A stretch of DNA of 41,323 nt from Myxococcales bacterium. GTDB taxonomy: Bacteria; Myxococcota_A; Polyangia; Haliangiales; Haliangiaceae. Below the pieces are notes generated by a model, which did not search any database, was not told where the DNA came from, and saw nothing but the letters and a program-made list of their open reading frames with translations. The DNA is taken from the NCBI GenBank assembly GCA_016794525.1, contig JAEUJY010000041.1, positions 1 to 41,323 of the forward strand, read 5' to 3'. Below are positions 24,641-33,060 of the stretch, in pieces. Numbering within the stretch: position 1 is the first letter of the stretch; each line of letters starts with the position of its first letter. The position numbers were made by a program, and so were the translations under genes.

Positions 24641-25581
24641 GCTGCCCGAGCGAGGCCCGGCTGGCGGCGGCGGTCGCGGGCGAGGACCCGGCGGCGGCGG
24701 CCCACGCCGCTGGCTGCCCGCGGTGCGCGCCGATCGTCGCGGACGGTCGCGCGATCCGCGCGGCGCTGGCCGCCTTGCCGTCGCCGTCGCCGCGGCGGCG
24801 CGCCGAGGTGCTGGCCGAGGTGCTGGCCGAGGTCGAGCGCGACGCGGCGGGGACGCGGACCGCGACGCCGCGCGGCCGGTGGCGGGTCGCGCTGGCGGCG
24901 ATCGTGGTGGCCGCGATGGTCACCGGCGCCGCGGCGGGCGTGGGGGCGGTGCGCCAGCGGGTGAGCGCGCGCCGCTCGATGGCGGCCGAGGTGCTGACGC
25001 CGGCGACGACCGCGTCGCGGCCGGCGCGGCGGGTCGGGGTGGCGCCGCGCGCGACGGCGATCGCGACGGCCGCGCCCGCGGTGATCGCGCCGCCGGCGAT
25101 GGAGGCCGCGCCGATCGCGCCATCGCCGATCGCGCCGCCGGTGATGGAGGCCGCGCCGATCGCGCCATCGCCGATCGCGCCGCCGGCGATCGCGCCGCCG
25201 GCGGGCGGGGCCGCGATCGACGGGCGTCGACGGATCGCGTCGTCGACGGCGAGCCCGCTGCGGGAGCCGGCGCCGCGCGCCGTGGAGACGGTCGACGAGC
25301 CCGCCGCGCCGCCGGCCCCGCCGCCGATCGGCGTGGCGGCGTTCCGCGCCGGCTGGGAGGCGCTGCGCGCCGGGCAGCCGCTGGTCGCGCGCGCGCACTT
25401 CGATCGCGCCGGCGATCCGGCGGTCGCCGAGGACGCCGCGTACTGGGCGGCGGTGGCGAGCGAGCGCGCGGGCGATCGGCTCGAGGCGGCGCGCCGGTTC
25501 CGGCAGTTCGCCCAGGCGTTCCCGGCGTCGCCGCGAGCGGCCGACGCGCGCGCGGCGGCCGCGCGGCTCTACGATCAGTAG
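24637..25581 (+). CDS. Membrane-anchored zinc-finger anti-sigma factor with TPR-like C-terminus
   Basis: The GTG at 24637 overlaps the sigma factor stop (GTGA). The 314-residue protein has an N-terminal ZAS-type motif H-A-A-G-C-P-R-C (H-x3-C-x2-C, about residues 22-29). One membrane helix follows (WRVALAAIVVAAMVTGAAAGVGAV, about 88-111), then a long Ala/Pro-rich periplasmic stalk containing a duplicated 15-residue unit, and a C-terminal TPR-like helical pair (FRAGWEALRAGQPLVARAHFDRAG..., about 230-310). The arrangement predicts that it holds the ECF sigma at the membrane and senses an envelope signal through its C-terminal domain. The fusion of a ZAS domain to a TPR-like tail is typical of myxobacterial ECF operons. 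Confidence 0.88.
   Translation: MSCPSEARLAAAVAGEDPAAAAHAAGCPRCAPIVADGRAIRAALAALPSPSPRRRAEVLAEVLAEVERDAAGTRTATPRGRWRVALAAIVVAAMVTGAAAGVGAVRQRVSARRSMAAEVLTPATTASRPARRVGVAPRATAIATAAPAVIAPPAMEAAPIAPSPIAPPVMEAAPIAPSPIAPPAIAPPAGGAAIDGRRRIASSTASPLREPAPRAVETVDEPAAPPAPPPIGVAAFRAGWEALRAGQPLVARAHFDRAGDPAVAEDAAYWAAVASERAGDRLEAARRFRQFAQAFPASPRAADARAAAARLYDQ
25098..25187 (+). repeat. 45-bp tandem duplication in the anti-sigma stalk
   Basis: Two near-identical 45-bp units start at 25098 and 25143 and encode two 15-residue Pro/Ala units (MEAAPIAPSPIAPPV) in the extracytoplasmic stalk. The length is a multiple of three, so copy-number change would alter stalk length without breaking the frame. Confidence 0.85.
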
Positions 25582-25596
25582 CGGCTCGGCAGCCGC
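25581..25596 (+). terminator. Hairpin at the end of the sigma/anti-sigma operon
   Basis: GCGGCT-CGGC-AGCCGC is a perfect 6-bp hairpin beginning at the last base of the anti-sigma stop codon. No T-run follows. It lies between convergent transcription units. The rest of the gap (25597-25755) holds nothing I recognise. Confidence 0.35.
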
Positions 25597-25755
25597 GATG
25601 AGTCCTCGACCGCGCCGCGGCCCGGGGGTGAGGCCGCGACGCGGTGACGGCGCGCGCCGAGGGGAAGGCGGCGCCGGGGGGGTGGGGAGGGCGTGGGGCG
25701 GCGTGCGGGTGGCGCGCCGCGGCGAGAACTCATCGCGACCGCCGAGCGCGCGCGA

Positions 25756-26034
25756 TCAGCAGCGGCGCCGGCGCACGTAGATCACCTGCGGCGGCTGGGG
25801 CTGGGCCGGCTGGTTCATCATCGACAGCGCGACCAGCGGCATCAGCTGGCTCATCGCGCCGCCGCTGGGGTTGGCGTTCTTGCCGACGTCCTTGACGGCG
25901 CTCTCGATGCTGTCGAGGCGATCCATCAAGCGGTCGTCGAGATCGGCGCGGCTCGACGACGAGCGGCGACCGCCGGCGACCGCCGCGAGCGCGGCCGGGG
26001 CGATGGTGGAGAAGGTGGGGGCGGGCTTGGACAT
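25756..26034 (-). CDS. Double-glycine-leader small secreted protein, paralogue A
   Basis: The 92-residue product starts at ATG 26034 with GAGAGG upstream. Residues 1-22 form a double-glycine leader: MSKPAPTFSTIAPAALAAVAGG, with Phe8 (-15), Ile11 (-12), Leu16 (-7), Val19 (-4) and Gly21-Gly22. That is the pattern cut by C39 peptidase domains of ABC exporters. The predicted mature part is about 70 residues: Ser/Arg-rich, then a helical block (DDRLMDRLDSIESAVKDVG), the motif M-S-Q-L-M-P-L-V-A-L-S-M-M, a Gln/Pro stretch and a basic R-R-R-R-C end. It is clearly paralogous to the gene at 26152. Possible roles are bacteriocin, signal or surface peptide. No immunity gene is recognisable. Confidence 0.85.
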   Translation of the reverse strand: MSKPAPTFSTIAPAALAAVAGGRRSSSSRADLDDRLMDRLDSIESAVKDVGKNANPSGGAMSQLMPLVALSMMNQPAQPQPPQVIYVRRRRC

Positions 26035-26112
26035 GGGGGCCTCTCGCAGAAGGGTGGGGGGGGAGGGCGGGCATCGACTCGCGGATCGGGCGTGACCCCG
26101 CGGGGGGAAGGC

Positions 26113-26122
26113 TCGTCGACGA
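26113..26122. repeat. Palindrome between the two peptide genes
   Basis: TCGTCGACGA is a perfect 10-base palindrome with further imperfect complementarity outside it (GGGAAGG against CCCTCCC). It sits in the 117-base gap between the two peptide genes and could form a transcript hairpin that sets their relative expression. No other feature is seen in the gap. Confidence 0.35.
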
Positions 26123-26151
26123 ACCCTCCCTGGCGACGGCGCGCCGAGCGA

Positions 26152-26373
26152 TCAGGTCTTGCGCATCATCTTCATCGCCATGATCGGCATGATCTGGCTC
26201 ATCGGATCGTTGGCCTTGGCCGCGCTCTGCTGCGTCGCGGCGTCCTGGATGGCGACGGTGATGCGCTGCATCTTGTCGAGCAGGCGCTCGTCGGTGGCGG
26301 CCCGGCTCGAGGCGCCGCCGGTGACGGCGTCGAGGTCGGAGGTGGTGATCGCGGTGAACGTGGGGCGGGACAT
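26152..26373 (-). CDS. Double-glycine-leader small secreted protein, paralogue B
   Basis: The 73-residue product starts at ATG 26373 with a strong AAGGAG nine bases upstream. Its leader is MSRPTFTAITTSDLDAVTGG: Phe6 (-15), Ile9 (-12), Leu14 (-7), Val17 (-4) and Gly19-Gly20, a textbook double-glycine leader. The predicted mature part (about 53 residues) has A-S-S-R-A, a helical block (DERLLDKMQRITVAIQDAA) and a Met-rich end M-S-Q-I-M-P-I-M-A-M-K-M-M. Leader, S-S-R-A, D-(D/E)-R-L-x-D and M-S-Q-x-M-P are shared with paralogue A. The gene lies 41 bases after the barrel protein gene on the same strand, so it is probably cotranscribed from the upstream sigma-54 promoter. It is the likely substrate of the C39 exporter at 33061. 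Confidence 0.88.
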   Translation of the reverse strand: MSRPTFTAITTSDLDAVTGGASSRAATDERLLDKMQRITVAIQDAATQQSAAKANDPMSQIMPIMAMKMMRKT

Positions 26374-26414
26374 GGGAGCTCCTTGGGGTGGGGTGCGGGC
26401 GAGGTGCGGTGCAA

Positions 26415-28088
<1,674 letters not shown>

Positions 28089-28118
28089 GGCGGATCTCCT
28101 CGGTGGCGGACGGCGCGA

Positions 28119-29219
28119 TCAGCCGTGCGGTTCGACGGTCGGGGTGGACGCGGTGCCGTTGCCGGTGATGGTCCGGGTCGGGAACGCGGCCTGGTGGGTG
28201 GCGTTGAGATCGATGTGCTCGACCCGCGGCCGCGACAGCGCCGGGTTGCCGGTGATGACCAGGCTGGTGGCGCGCGCGCCCAGGTACAGCGCGTAGATCG
28301 ACGCCAGCCGGCCGTTGTTGGTGATGCGCAGGCTGCCGTCGACGACCAGCCCGGTCGACAGGCCGTCGATGCCGGTCAACGACGGGTTGGCGCTGACGAT
28401 GAAGTTGCCGCCGACCTCGCCGAGGTTGGCCAGCGAGCCGAGCCCGATCAGGCCGTTGTTCTCGAGATCGAGATCGCCGGTGACGCGCGTGAGCTGCAGG
28501 CCGGTCAGCGAGGCGAGGGCGGCGTTGCCGGTGATCAGCACGCGGCCGGTGGTGGTCAACGACGACAACCCGGCCACCGACTGCAGGCGCGGGTTGCGCT
28601 CGAGCGTCACGCTGCCGACCGCCGACAGCCGGCCCAGGCCGCTGAGGCTGCCGAGCTGATCGTTGACCTCGACCACCAGGTCGCCGCGGATCGTCGCGAG
28701 CTTGTCGAGGCCCGCGACCGACGCCAGCGCGGCGTTGTTCGACACCAGCACGTCGCCGCCGACCTCGCTCAGGTTGCGCAGCCCCGACAGGTCGCGCAGC
28801 GCGGGGTTCGAGCGCAGCGTCAGCGCGGTGAGCTCGTCGGTGCCGTCGAGCCCGGCCAGGTCGGCCAGCCGCGGGTTGCCCTCGACGATCAGCTCGCCGG
28901 AGACCCGCACGTCGGCCAGCCCGGCCAGCGTCGTCAGCGCGCCGTTGTCCTCGATCCGCAGCGCGCCGCGGACGTCGCGCAGCTCCTTGAGCGCGTCGAG
29001 GTTGGCCAGCGTCGAGCGCTCGATCACCAGATCGCCTTCGAGCGAGAAGCAGCCGCGCGGGATGTCGCGCAGGTCGGCCTCGGTGGTCAAGGTCAGCGAG
29101 TACGGCTCGAGCGCGCAGTCGCCGGGGTCGCGATCGCGGCGGTCGCCGGCGGGGCCGACCTGCGCGACGCACGCGGAGGCGAGGACGGCGGCGAGCGGGG
29201 CGAGGCGGGTGGGGCGCAT
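28119..29219 (-). CDS. Leucine-rich/receptor-L-domain-like repeat surface protein
   Basis: The start ATG 29219 has AAGGAG nine bases upstream. The 366-residue product has a signal peptide (MRPTRLAPLAAVLASAC...). A lipobox-like Cys17 is present, but Ala rather than Leu occupies -3, so lipidation is uncertain. From about residue 60 to 340 there are some twelve repeats of 22-24 residues of the form G-x-L-x-(I/V)-x-x-N-x-x-L-x-x-L-x-G-L, as in leucine-rich and receptor-L-domain solenoids. The stack gives a curved surface for binding proteins. It opens the minus-strand unit that also carries the barrel protein and the two peptide genes, and a sigma-54-like promoter lies 42 bases upstream of its start. 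Confidence 0.85.
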   Translation of the reverse strand: MRPTRLAPLAAVLASACVAQVGPAGDRRDRDPGDCALEPYSLTLTTEADLRDIPRGCFSLEGDLVIERSTLANLDALKELRDVRGALRIEDNGALTTLAGLADVRVSGELIVEGNPRLADLAGLDGTDELTALTLRSNPALRDLSGLRNLSEVGGDVLVSNNAALASVAGLDKLATIRGDLVVEVNDQLGSLSGLGRLSAVGSVTLERNPRLQSVAGLSSLTTTGRVLITGNAALASLTGLQLTRVTGDLDLENNGLIGLGSLANLGEVGGNFIVSANPSLTGIDGLSTGLVVDGSLRITNNGRLASIYALYLGARATSLVITGNPALSRPRVEHIDLNATHQAAFPTRTITGNGTASTPTVEPHG

Positions 29220-29271
29220 GGGCGGGACTCCTTCGGCAGGCGACGCGGACGACGCGGACGAGTGGTCCTAG

Positions 29272-29287
29272 AGCAGGTGGCGTGCCA
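29272..29287 (-). promoter_or_regulatory. Sigma-54 -24/-12 promoter of the surface protein/peptide operon
   Basis: On the minus strand the sequence is TGGCACG-CCAC-CTGCT, against the consensus TGGCACG-N4-TTGCW. The -24 block matches at all seven positions and the invariant GC is correctly spaced. The predicted transcript start is near 29261, giving a 42-base leader with AAGGAG before ATG 29219. Confidence 0.75.
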
Positions 29288-29386
29288 GCGCCTCGATCGC
29301 CGTGGTCCGCGCGGTTGGCGGCGTCGGCGTGGGTGCGGGCGCGCCGGCGTGTCGACCTCGGTTCGCACCGCCGGCCGACGCGCCGC

Positions 29387-30916
29387 TCACCGCCGCGGCG
29401 CGCGCACGGTGACGCCGTAGCGGGTCAGGAGGGTGCCGGTGAGGAACTCGAGGCGCGCGACCGCGATGTGGTGATCGGCGATCGAGCGCGCCTTGCGCAG
29501 CTCGGCGTCGACCAGCTCGTCCTGCCGCTGCAGCACCTCGAAGTTGGTGCTGCGCCCGGCCTTGAAGTTGGCGATCTCGGCCTGCACGGTGGCGACCGCG
29601 ACGTCGATGGCCTTGTCGCCGAGCTCGGCGCGCCGCTGGGCCGCGGTGACCGCGTGGACCGCCTGCACCACCTCGACCTCGATCATCCGCCGCAGATCCT
29701 GGGCGTCGATCACCACCTTGGCCCGCCGCTGGGTGGCGGCCGTGGTAGCGCCGGCGCGCCCGGCGCCGAGCTCGAACTGGAACGACAGCGTCGCCGACAC
29801 CTGGTAGCCGCCGCCGGCGCCGAGCGCGCCCACCGCCTCGCCGCTCGACGCGCCGTCGCCGAACAGCGTCGCCGCGAGCCCGACGTCGATCTGCGGGCGG
29901 GCGGCGTCCTCGGCCAGCGCGACGTCGACGTCGGCGGCGCGCTTGTCGGCCAAGAGCGCCTGCAGCCGCGGGTTGTCGGTCAGCGCCAGGTCGAGCGCGT
30001 CGTCGATGCGGACGTCGGCGGCCTCGAGCTCGAAGCGATCGCCCGGCACCAGGACGATCTCGCGGCGGGTGATCTCGAGGCCGGTGAGCCGGCGCAGGTC
30101 GAGCGATCGGGCCTCGACCTCGACCTGCGCGCGCAAGAGCGCCTCCTCGCGCACCGCCTGCTGGTACTCGACCGCGCGGATCGCGCTCTCGGCGACGGTG
30201 CCCGCGCGGCGGGCGTCGCGGGTGGTGGCGAACTGCGCGGCCGCGAGGTCGAGGCTCTTCTTGCGCACCTGCAGCTCCTGGGCGGCGTAGGCCAGCTCCC
30301 AGTAGCTGACGATCAGATCGCGGATCATCTCCTCGGCGGCCAGCTGCGCCTTGACGTTGGCGCCCTCGGCGGCGGCCTCGGCCCGGCGGCGCGGCGCGCT
30401 GGCGGCGTCACCGAACCCGCGTACCAGCGGCTGGCTCAGCCGCAGCTGGGCCGACGCCTGGCTGTTGTCGACCGCCTGCTGGGTCTCGGTGGCGTCCAGG
30501 CCGAAGCGCGGATCCAGATCGTATTGCTGGGTGCTCTGGGCCAGGCCGACCTGGGCCGACAGCGTGCCGCCGGTGGGGATGCGCTTGGCGACGCCGACCG
30601 TGCCCGTCACCTTGGCGTCCTCGGTCAGCTGCACCGGCTGGTAGGCGACGTCCTCGCCGACCACGGTCTTGTTCCAGCCGACCTCGGCGGTGGTGATCCA
30701 GTCGTCGCCGACGCCGGCCGCCGCGGCCTCGGCGTGGGCGATCGTGCGGTCGGCGCGGGTCCGCGCCAGGCCGGCGCTCTCGCGCACCGCGATCGCGATC
30801 AGATCGTCGAGCCGCACCGCCTCGCCCGACGGGCCGGCGCTGGCGAGGCGCGGGGCGGTGAGCGCGGTCGCGCACAAGGTGACGGCGAGGAGGGAGGGCA
30901 TCGACGGCAGCGCCAT
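29387..30916 (-). CDS. TolC-family outer-membrane efflux protein
   Basis: The 509-residue protein has a signal peptide (MALPSMPSLLAVTLCATALTAPRLASA, cleavage after about 27). Two OEP repeats follow: periplasmic coiled-coil helices (EEMIRDLIVSYWELAYAAQELQVRKKSLDLAAAQF and DAQDLRRMIEVEVVQAVHAVTAAQRRAEL) and strand segments for the barrel (GWNKTV...TGTVGVAKRIPTGG and QVSATLSFQFELG). The ending NFKAGRSTNFEVLQRQDELVDAE is typical of TolC. TolC trimers are the outer-membrane exit duct of type I exporters. It is divergent from the adaptor/C39-ABC operon and lies upstream of the surface-protein/peptide unit, fitting a tripartite peptide exporter. The start is only about 2 bases from a predicted sigma-54 transcript start and has no clear Shine-Dalgarno. 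Confidence 0.93.
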   Translation of the reverse strand: MALPSMPSLLAVTLCATALTAPRLASAGPSGEAVRLDDLIAIAVRESAGLARTRADRTIAHAEAAAAGVGDDWITTAEVGWNKTVVGEDVAYQPVQLTEDAKVTGTVGVAKRIPTGGTLSAQVGLAQSTQQYDLDPRFGLDATETQQAVDNSQASAQLRLSQPLVRGFGDAASAPRRRAEAAAEGANVKAQLAAEEMIRDLIVSYWELAYAAQELQVRKKSLDLAAAQFATTRDARRAGTVAESAIRAVEYQQAVREEALLRAQVEVEARSLDLRRLTGLEITRREIVLVPGDRFELEAADVRIDDALDLALTDNPRLQALLADKRAADVDVALAEDAARPQIDVGLAATLFGDGASSGEAVGALGAGGGYQVSATLSFQFELGAGRAGATTAATQRRAKVVIDAQDLRRMIEVEVVQAVHAVTAAQRRAELGDKAIDVAVATVQAEIANFKAGRSTNFEVLQRQDELVDAELRKARSIADHHIAVARLEFLTGTLLTRYGVTVRAPRR

Positions 30917-30928
30917 GGCGGTGGCCAC

Positions 30929-30944
30929 AGCACCCGCTGTGCCA
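30929..30944 (-). promoter_or_regulatory. Sigma-54 -24/-12 promoter of the tolC gene
   Basis: The minus-strand sequence TGGCACA-GCGG-GTGCT matches the TGGCACG-N4-TTGCW consensus at the GG, GCAC and GC positions with correct spacing. The -12 C is 14 bases from the A of ATG 30916, so transcription would begin about 2 bases before the start codon. The opposing promoter at 31097 has exactly the same geometry. Confidence 0.65.
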
Positions 30945-31096
30945 CGCCGGGTGGGGCGCAACTGCGCGGTCCGCGGTGGGGGCCCCGGGGCTGGCCCCCG
31001 GCGCGCGTAGACCTCGGTCGGCAACGCGCGCCCGCGTCCCCCAGCCGCGGCCGGCGAACCCATCGAACCGACAGGCGATCGCGCCGCCGCGCGGGT

Positions 31097-31112
31097 TGGC
31101 GAGGCGGTTGCA
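31097..31112 (+). promoter_or_regulatory. Sigma-54 -24/-12 promoter of the adaptor/C39 exporter operon
   Basis: TGGCGAG-GCGG-TTGCA matches the consensus at TGGC, G and the full TTGCA, with correct spacing. The -12 C (31111) is 14 bases from the A of ATG 31125, predicting a near-leaderless transcript. The operon's last gene encodes a sigma-54 activator. The remainder of the 208-base divergent gap (30945-31096) is GC-rich and includes GGGGGCCCCGGGGCTGGCCCC, a possible hairpin; no activator site can be named. Confidence 0.7.
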
Positions 31113-31124
31113 CTAGGCCTCGCC

Positions 31125-32912
31125 ATGAGCCTCCCGCAGCGCCACGTGATCCGCCGCGCCGCGGCCGCGCCGGCGGTCGCCTCGCGCGCGGTCGCGCCGC
31201 CGCGTGCCCGCCCGACCACCGAGGTCCTCGACGAGCCCGCCACCGATCCCGGCTTCGAGCCGGCGACCCGGCCGGCGCGCCTGCCGACGCCGTCGCCGTG
31301 GGACGAGGCGCCGACCCGGGCTGCCTCGCGGTCGCGCGGCACGCCGGCCCCCGAGGTGTCGCGCGCGCGGCCGCTGCCGGCGCCGCCCGAGGTGTCGCGT
31401 GCGCGGCCGCTGCCGGTCACCGAGGTGTCGCGCGCGCGGCCGCTGCCGACCCCCGAGGAGTCGCGCGCGCGGCCGCTGCCGACCGCCCGGGTGGTGTCGC
31501 CGCCGCCCGCCGCGCCGGCGTCGCCGCCGCCCGCACCCACCGCGCCGGCGATCGAGCTGCCCGCCGAGCTGGCGACGCCGGTCTACGGCCTGGTCCGCCG
31601 GCTGGCGCTGCAGACCGAGCTGCTCGCCGCCGATCGCGTGCTGCGGGTCGGGCTGGCCGAGCTCACCGACGCGACGGTGGCGATGTCGCGCTTCGTCGGC
31701 GACGACGGCCAGCCGTGGACGCTGACCGACCAGGGCGACGGCGGCCCCGGCGACGCGATCCTCGCGCAGATCGCCGCGGCCGGCTGCCAGGTGGCCAACG
31801 GCCACGTGCTGGTGCAGCCGATCGTCGCCGCCGGTCGCACGGTCGCGCTGATCATCCTCACCCGCCACGAGCGCCTGGCGGCGTTCGGCGCCGTCGAGCG
31901 CGCGGTCGCGATGCTGGTCGCGCGCGAGTGCGCGGGCCTGGTGCACCAGCTGCTCGGCGCCCACGCGGTCAAGAGCCGCGAGGCCGCCGCCGACGCGAAG
32001 TCGCTGTTTCGTCCCGAGGCGCTCGAGAGCCACCGCAGCCGCGGCAGCGAGGGCGCGCTGATCAACCTGTCGCCGCGCTGGGTGCGCCGCGCCTACCCGG
32101 TGGCGTGCGCGCTGGTAGTGGTAGCGCTGGGCTTCGCGGTGTGGGCCAAGGTGCCGACCTACTCGACGGGGCCGGTGGTGATCACCGTCGACGGCCACGA
32201 CGTCACCGCGCCGGCCCAGGGGACCGTCGAGCACATCGCGGTCAACCCCGGCGATCGGGTCGCGGCCGGCCAGGAGCTGGCCCACCTGTACTCGGTGCAG
32301 GAGCAGGCCGAGCTGGGCCAGACCGAGCAGGAGTACCAGAACGCGCTCACCACGTTCCTGCTCGACAGCGACGACGGCGCCAAGCAGGCGCTGGCCGCCG
32401 CCAGCGCCAAGCGCGATCGCGCGCGGGCGGTGGTCGAGGCGCGCACGGTGCGCGCGCCCGAGGGCGGCGTGGTGTCCGACGTGCGCGTGCGCACCGGCCA
32501 GAACCTGATGCCGGGCGATCGCTTGCTGACGATCGTGCCCGAGGGCGCCGACCCGGTGGTCGTGGCGCTGCTGCCGGGCCAGGACCGGCCGCGGCTGCGG
32601 GTCGGCATGACCCTGCAGGTCGAGCTGCGCGGGTTCATCAAGCCGCGCGAGCGCGTGATCATCACCGAGGTCGGGTCCGAGGTGCTCGGGCCCGACGACG
32701 CCCGCCGCACGCTGGGCACGCAGTTCGCCGATCTGGTCGGCGGCAACGGCGCCTGGGTGCTGGTCAAGGCGCGCCTGCCGCGCCGCACCTTCGAGGCCCA
32801 GCACCACACCTACCACTTCCACAACGGCCTGCGCGGCACCGGCGAGGTGAAGGTCGAGAGCAAGCCGTTCCTGGTCACGCTGATCCCCGCCCTCGAGAAG
32901 GCGATCTACTGA
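31125..32912 (+). CDS. HlyD-like membrane fusion protein with cytoplasmic GAF-like domain
   Basis: The 595-residue protein starts with an unusual cytoplasmic part: a Pro/Arg-rich region (1-142) containing four copies of E-(V/E)-S-R-A-R-P-L-P, then a GAF-like alpha/beta domain (about 143-285, with VLVQPIVAAGRTVALIILTR). A membrane helix (about 323-344) leads to the HlyD core: lipoyl-like half-motif (VTAPAQGTVEHIAVNPGDRVAAGQELAHLY, about 357-386), a short coiled-coil hairpin (about 390-440), the second half-motif (VRAPEGGVVSDVRVRTGQNL) and a beta-barrel domain to the end. Such adaptors bridge an inner-membrane ABC exporter to TolC. The extra sensor domain could let cytoplasmic ligand state gate export; that is inference. 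It heads the plus-strand operon. Confidence 0.9.
   Translation: MSLPQRHVIRRAAAAPAVASRAVAPPRARPTTEVLDEPATDPGFEPATRPARLPTPSPWDEAPTRAASRSRGTPAPEVSRARPLPAPPEVSRARPLPVTEVSRARPLPTPEESRARPLPTARVVSPPPAAPASPPPAPTAPAIELPAELATPVYGLVRRLALQTELLAADRVLRVGLAELTDATVAMSRFVGDDGQPWTLTDQGDGGPGDAILAQIAAAGCQVANGHVLVQPIVAAGRTVALIILTRHERLAAFGAVERAVAMLVARECAGLVHQLLGAHAVKSREAAADAKSLFRPEALESHRSRGSEGALINLSPRWVRRAYPVACALVVVALGFAVWAKVPTYSTGPVVITVDGHDVTAPAQGTVEHIAVNPGDRVAAGQELAHLYSVQEQAELGQTEQEYQNALTTFLLDSDDGAKQALAAASAKRDRARAVVEARTVRAPEGGVVSDVRVRTGQNLMPGDRLLTIVPEGADPVVVALLPGQDRPRLRVGMTLQVELRGFIKPRERVIITEVGSEVLGPDDARRTLGTQFADLVGGNGAWVLVKARLPRRTFEAQHHTYHFHNGLRGTGEVKVESKPFLVTLIPALEKAIY
31353..31484 (+). repeat. Four tandem 33-36-bp repeats encoding E-V-S-R-A-R-P-L-P units
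   Basis: Four copies with only small differences begin at 31353 and encode nearly identical nine-residue cores separated by 2-3 variable residues, in the cytoplasmic N-terminus of the adaptor. Repeat number could vary without frameshift. The basic, Pro-rich units may bind a partner protein or nucleic acid. Confidence 0.88.
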
Positions 32913-33060
32913 CGCTGGGAGGGCTTGTCGCCAAGCCCAGGAGGGAGAAGGTGGCTCACCGACCCCTCAGCTACGACGGCCAGATGAAGGTGCCGCCCCG
33001 CAGGGGCCCCCACCCGAGACGCGAGACCCCGTCTGCTCCCCCGCCGAGACCTAGGACCCC

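Noticed and set aside
32975-33060. TGGCTCA sequence upstream of the C39 exporter considered as another sigma-54 promoter
   Set aside because: The -12 GC is missing at the required spacing; the exporter gene is better explained as part of the operon starting at 31125.
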